Made by a program: the position numbers and the translations under genes | Source of the DNA: an uncultured Muribaculaceae bacterium | GTDB taxonomy: Bacteria; Bacteroidota; Bacteroidia; Bacteroidales; Muribaculaceae | NCBI GenBank assembly: GCA_910579185.1 | Contig: CAJTTG010000019.1 | Coordinates: forward strand, 1-8,515 | Reading direction: 5' to 3' | Length of the DNA: 8,515 nucleotides | Notes under the pieces: model-generated | What the model was told of the DNA's origin: nothing | The model's input: the letters and a program-made list of their open reading frames with translations, nothing else | The model's database searches: none | In this document: positions 5,722 through 8,515 of the stretch, piece by piece | How the letters are laid out: each line of letters opens with the position of its first letter | How positions within the stretch are numbered: position 1 is the first letter of the stretch

Positions 5722-8277
5722 TTATTTTCTTCTAAACAATCCTTTCTTTTTCTTCTTTTTGGATCCGTAGCCGTAACCATACCCGTAACCATACCCATAT
5801 CCATATCCGTAGCCATACCCGTAACCGTATCCATATCCATAACCATGGGATGAAACGTTCACTCCGTTGAGCACCAATGCCATATTCTTCAATCGGTGTT
5901 CATCGTAGATCTGTTGCAGATCAGGCAGCTGACGGCGGTCGAGCTTGCCGGCGCGTACCACGAACAGCGTGATATCCGCCACGCGGTTAGTTATCGAGGC
6001 ATCAGCCACAAGACCCACTGGCACAGAGTCGATCACAATGAAATCGTAATCCGCTTTCAGTCGGGTTATCAGCTCATCGAGCCTGTGGCTCATCAGCAGT
6101 TCGGCAGGGTTGGGTGCCGTGCTGCCGGCCGGTATGAAGTCATAGTTGCGATCCTCGTCCGAGGGCACTATTATTTCCGATAATTTAAGCTGCGTGTCGG
6201 CAAGATAGTTGGTCATGCCGGTGTGGAAATGACCCAGCGAATGGCTCAGCGTTCCCTTGCGGATATCCAGGTCTATCAGGATCACCCGGCGGCCGGTCTC
6301 GGCCAGCGATTCCGCAAAGTTCTGCGCCACGAATGTCTTGCCGGTGCTCTCGCCGAACGAGGTCAGTGCCACAACCTGCATCTGGCCCGTTCCGCTGCGC
6401 ATGAATGCCATATTCGTGCGCAGTATCTTCATCGCCTCGTTGACCTTCTCGTCCTGTTCGCGTTTCAGACCCTTGCGCTGACGCTTCAGGTGCTCCGGAT
6501 CCAGAGGCACTGATCCGAGGTAGGGGATAGTCAGGCCGCGTGTCAGATCCTTGTGCGTTCTGACTTTATTGTCAAGGAACACCTTTATAATAAGGATCAG
6601 TGCCGGAAGCAGGAAGCCTGCCATCAGGCCCAACAGCAATATCTGGTTGCGCTTGGGCGACACGGGTCCCACGCCCACCGCCTCGTCGATAACTCGGGCA
6701 TTGTTGTCGGCCATCGCTTGCGACAGCGAGTTCTCCTCGCGTCTATTCAGCAGGAACAGATAGAGCGATTCCTTGATTTTCTGCTTGCGTTCGAGTGAAA
6801 GCATCTCGCGCTCTTTGGTCGGAATCGTAGTCACGCGGCTCTGAGCTCTCTGCTCGGATGCCGAGGCATCGCGCAGTCTCACGCGCAGACCGGCAACGGC
6901 ATTGTCGATTGATCGGACTATGCTCTGACGCTGCGACGCTATTGATTCTTTAAGCTCGGCCACACGGGGGTTGTTGCCACCCACGGCCTGCATCTTCTCC
7001 AGCTCCAATAGCTGGCGGTTGTAATCGGCTATCTGATTCTCAACGCTCTGGGTCAATCCGGTGTTGGCCGGGATCAGCTCGCCGGAATAGGAGGGATTCA
7101 TCAGCCAGCGTTTCATGTCGCTCGCTATGCTCAGCTCGGTCTCTATCTGTATGGCTTCCGCACTGTATTTCTCGCTCTCGCCCATATAGCGGCCGGCTGT
7201 CGCGTCGATGCTTATTATCTGGTTGTCACGCTTGTAGCTTTCGATGTCGGCTTCCGCGCCTCCAAGCTCTTTCTCTATGATTTCAAGTCGCTCGGCAATG
7301 AAGTTGGCCGTGTTGACCGCCACGCGGTTCTTGTCGGCTATCGCTCCTTCGTTGTACACCTGGATCAGCGTGTTAAGCACATCCTCACCCCTGCGTGGCG
7401 ATGCGTCCGTGACGGCCAGTCGCAGGATCGTGCCCTCATCTTTCTCCTGTGTGATGCCGAGGCTGCCTACATAGCGGTTGGTGACCTCTGTCAGAGGCAG
7501 TTTGGTCACGGCGATCGGCTCATCGGACTTTTCGTTGAAATATGACGTCGGGCTCACCATGATTGTGTCGCCGGGAAGAAGCACTGTCGGAACTCCCATC
7601 TTGACGGTCAATCTCTTGGCGTCGTCACCATTCTCATCTTTCAGCACCACTTGCGCCGTCTGGCGGTTCTTGGGGGTCACCTCAAGGCTTATGCGTGCCG
7701 AGGGGAGTGTGCCGATGAATTTCACGTTGATAGGGGAGGTGGTGTAAAGCTCTTTGGTTGTCAACCCGTCCTTGACCACATAGTTAACGTCGGCGTTCAG
7801 GCGCTGCACAACCTCGCGCATCAGCGCTTTCGATTGAAATTGCAGTATCTCGTTGGCCACGTTCACGCGGTTGATATAGTTGTCATAGCGGTCAAATCCG
7901 GCCGATGTCGTCTTGTTCGACGGATCCTTGATGATAACGGTCGCCGACGCATGGTAAATTCGCGGCGAGGTCGCATAATAGAGCCATGCCGCCGAGGTGA
8001 ACACGATCACCGACAGCACAAACCAAGGCCAGTGGCCCAAAAGATACATCAGCACATCGACAACCGATATGCTCGCTATCTCGGGCCGCTTCGCTGCGCC
8101 CTGACCGGAGTAACGGCTCTCCGAGCCGCCTGCCGACCATCCGCCTTGTCCGTTCCCGTTTTGCCCGGATTGGTTATATGCGCCCTGGCCGGGGTAACGG
8201 TTCTCCGAGCCGTCTACCGACCCATTCGCATTGCCGTAACCGCCTTGCTGATTATTTATGTTGTTGTTTGTTTCCAA
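5722..8277 (-). CDS. wzc: Wzc-like polysaccharide co-polymerase / BY-type tyrosine autokinase
   Basis: The 851-residue inner-membrane protein should control export and chain length of a capsule or exopolysaccharide by cycles of tyrosine autophosphorylation. Residues 1-66 are a Gly/Asn/Gln-rich extension containing a repeated peptide. TM1 is about 82-103 and a periplasmic Wzz domain with coiled coils spans about 104-540. IPTKEREMLSLERKQK (485-500) is typical of Bacteroidetes members. GPVSPKR (537-543) precedes TM2 (about 545-567). The cytoplasmic kinase has Walker A TSFGESTGKT (639-648, K647), Walker A' VILIDLDIR (665-673, D669 and D671) and Walker B FIVIDSVP (746-753, D750). The usual Walker A proline is E643. 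The EX2RX2R oligomerisation motif reads E614-x2-K617-x2-R620. The tail has 13 Gly-Tyr repeats (812-837) then six Lys. The start is TTG: an in-frame TAA lies two codons upstream and no ATG occurs before M77, which would remove the start of the Wzz domain. Family assignment is firm; the polysaccharide is unknown. Confidence 0.93.
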   Translation of the reverse strand: METNNNINNQQGGYGNANGSVDGSENRYPGQGAYNQSGQNGNGQGGWSAGGSESRYSGQGAAKRPEIASISVVDVLMYLLGHWPWFVLSVIVFTSAAWLYYATSPRIYHASATVIIKDPSNKTTSAGFDRYDNYINRVNVANEILQFQSKALMREVVQRLNADVNYVVKDGLTTKELYTTSPINVKFIGTLPSARISLEVTPKNRQTAQVVLKDENGDDAKRLTVKMGVPTVLLPGDTIMVSPTSYFNEKSDEPIAVTKLPLTEVTNRYVGSLGITQEKDEGTILRLAVTDASPRRGEDVLNTLIQVYNEGAIADKNRVAVNTANFIAERLEIIEKELGGAEADIESYKRDNQIISIDATAGRYMGESEKYSAEAIQIETELSIASDMKRWLMNPSYSGELIPANTGLTQSVENQIADYNRQLLELEKMQAVGGNNPRVAELKESIASQRQSIVRSIDNAVAGLRVRLRDASASEQRAQSRVTTIPTKEREMLSLERKQKIKESLYLFLLNRREENSLSQAMADNNARVIDEAVGVGPVSPKRNQILLLGLMAGFLLPALILIIKVFLDNKVRTHKDLTRGLTIPYLGSVPLDPEHLKRQRKGLKREQDEKVNEAMKILRTNMAFMRSGTGQMQVVALTSFGESTGKTFVAQNFAESLAETGRRVILIDLDIRKGTLSHSLGHFHTGMTNYLADTQLKLSEIIVPSDEDRNYDFIPAGSTAPNPAELLMSHRLDELITRLKADYDFIVIDSVPVGLVADASITNRVADITLFVVRAGKLDRRQLPDLQQIYDEHRLKNMALVLNGVNVSSHGYGYGYGYGYGYGYGYGYGYGYGYGYGSKKKKKKGLFRRK
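5764..5844 (-). repeat. Gly-Tyr hexanucleotide repeat encoding the Wzc tail
   Basis: Thirteen GGN-TAY units plus a final Gly codon encode residues 812-838. Tyr codons are mixed (6 TAC, 7 TAT) and all four Gly codons occur (5 GGA, 4 GGT, 3 GGG, 2 GGC), so the array is repetitive in protein but not uniform in DNA. It is the presumed autophosphorylation cluster of the kinase. Confidence 0.9.
8095..8135 (+). repeat. Palindromic element copy E inside the wzc coding sequence
   Basis: Leader ACCGGAGT (8104-8111), arm CGGCTC (8114-8119), loop TCC (8120-8122), arm GAGCCG (8123-8128). The inner stem is perfect. Compared with the copy at 8345-8376 the fourth pair changes from T-A to C-G on both arms. 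On the minus strand the element encodes residues 49-61 (AGGSESRYSGQGA). Its 39 coding bases differ from those of copy F at only 5 positions. Confidence 0.8.
8179..8219 (+). repeat. Palindromic element copy F inside the wzc coding sequence
   Basis: Leader GCCGGGGT (8188-8195), arm ACGGTTC (8197-8203), loop TCC (8204-8206), arm GAGCCGT (8207-8213) with one T-G pair, then CTACCG. Thirty bases (8188-8217) match the intergenic copy at 8345-8374 at 28 positions. On the minus strand it encodes residues 21-33 (VDGSENRYPGQGA), 84 bp from copy E. Confidence 0.85.
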
Positions 8278-8344
8278 ATCTTATCTTTCTGTGTTAGTTT
8301 CTTTTATCGCTCCTGTTGGATCAAACTCCGGCTTCGCTCGCTCT

Positions 8345-8376
8345 GTCGGGGTAACGGTTCTCCGAACCGTCTACCG
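8345..8376 (+). repeat. GTCGGGGT palindromic element, copy G
   Basis: Leader GTCGGGGT (8345-8352), one unpaired A, arm ACGGTTC (8354-8360), loop TCC (8361-8363), arm GAACCGT (8364-8370), unpaired CT, then ACC pairing with GGT. The seven-pair stem is perfect. Flanking bases on both sides resemble each other on the minus strand (GCGAGTGGAGCGG and GCGAGCGAAGCCGG). It lies about 70 bp upstream of the wzc start, in the presumed 5' leader. Confidence 0.85.
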
Positions 8377-8462
8377 CTCCACTCGCTTTGCCTTCATCAT
8401 ACCAACTCGTATCTTTTCAAATCGTTTTATTGTCTTGATTACCGGCTGGTTATATCCGGACG

Positions 8463-8483
8463 CTATTCTTTACCCACAGAAGT
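8463..8483 (-). repeat. Right copy of the 21-bp inverted repeat
   Basis: This is the exact reverse complement of 32-52. It lies 32 bases from the right edge of the window, against 31 bases for the left copy. The sequence between the two copies (about 8.4 kb) includes every gene recognised here. No recombinase or transposase gene is visible between them. Confidence 0.9.
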
Positions 8484-8515
8484 CAAAACAGAATCAGGAT
8501 TGTTATAAGATAGGA

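Larger units (their letters stand above)
8278..8515. other. Leader region upstream of wzc
   Basis: The 238 bp upstream of wzc hold an A-rich untranslated leader next to the TTG start (minus strand ACACAGAAAGATAAGA), a palindromic element (8345-8376), an AT-rich stretch (about 8400-8460) and the right 21-bp inverted repeat. I searched for the Bacteroidetes TAnnTTTG box on the minus strand and found none, so the promoter is unassigned. No coding frame with an ATG start is supported here. Confidence 0.5.

Noticed and set aside
32..8483. A transposon with 21-bp terminal repeats
   Set aside because: No transposase or integrase is visible between the repeats, and the bases immediately outside (CTGAAT and CAAAAC) do not form a target-site duplication. 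Kept only as an unexplained inverted repeat.
7651..8508. 285-codon open frame on the plus strand over the 5' half of wzc
   Set aside because: It is antisense to a clearly recognised Wzc domain and its translation is Arg/His-rich and low in pattern, as expected for a shadow frame in GC-rich DNA. It also runs through palindromic element copy G.
8278..8515. A Bacteroidetes sigma-factor promoter (TAnnTTTG) for wzc
   Set aside because: No such box was found on the minus strand; TA-rich stretches near 8400-8460 do not match the consensus well enough to call.
1..8515. tRNA, rRNA or riboswitch
   Set aside because: No cloverleaf with a conserved T-loop, no rRNA-like blocks and no recognised riboswitch core were seen in the spacers.

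Overview
The window looks like chromosomal DNA of a gut-type member of the Bacteroidales, possibly Muribaculaceae, Bacteroides or a relative. The evidence is a large DUF4906-type fimbria-associated lipoprotein with a Cys-Lys-Asp-Asp surface-export signature, a Bacteroidetes-style Wzc tyrosine autokinase with a Gly-Tyr repeat tail, A-rich leaders without Shine-Dalgarno sites, and no ribosomal or other marker that would fix the genus. All four supported genes lie on the minus strand and encode or serve the cell surface. Reading in the direction of transcription from right to left they are: a Wzc-like capsule/exopolysaccharide co-polymerase kinase (8277 to 5722), a 52-residue small acidic protein (5497 to 5339), a 1038-residue surface lipoprotein/adhesin (5222 to 2106) and an OmpA-family outer-membrane protein (2047 to 836). 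The series ends at a strong intrinsic terminator (797 to 758). The gaps between genes (224, 116 and 58 bp) are large enough that co-transcription is uncertain.

Region by region: 1-757 contains no credible gene. It is a cytosine-rich repeat field with several palindromic elements, three copies of a 42-62 bp repeat and a 9-bp tandem array. 758-2047 is the terminator and the OmpA gene. 2106-5222 is the adhesin, whose 3' third is clearly more AT-rich than the rest. 5223-5721 holds the small gene and another palindromic element. 5722-8277 is the Wzc gene, and 8278-8515 is its leader with one more palindromic element.

The most unusual feature is a family of short palindromic repeats. Each has the leader GTCGGGGT, an outer GGT/ACC pairing, an asymmetric internal loop and a 5-8 bp inner stem closed by a TCC triloop. 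The stems covary between copies. Five full or half intergenic copies share one orientation and one lies in the opposite orientation. Two further copies lie inside the Wzc coding sequence, where they encode a repeated peptide (GSENRYPGQGA / GSESRYSGQGA) in an N-terminal extension not usual for the family. This resembles the in-frame Rickettsia palindromic elements, but no such case is known to me in this group. A perfect 21-bp inverted repeat also sits 31 and 32 bp from the two ends of the window and brackets the whole locus.

Working model (inference): the genes build or display surface structures. Wzc controls export and length of a polysaccharide, the lipoprotein is a surface-exposed adhesin or fimbrial tip-like protein, and OmpA ties the outer membrane to peptidoglycan. 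No glycosyltransferase, flippase, polymerase, fimbrillin subunit, transposase or recombinase is visible, so the rest of any such pathway lies outside the window.
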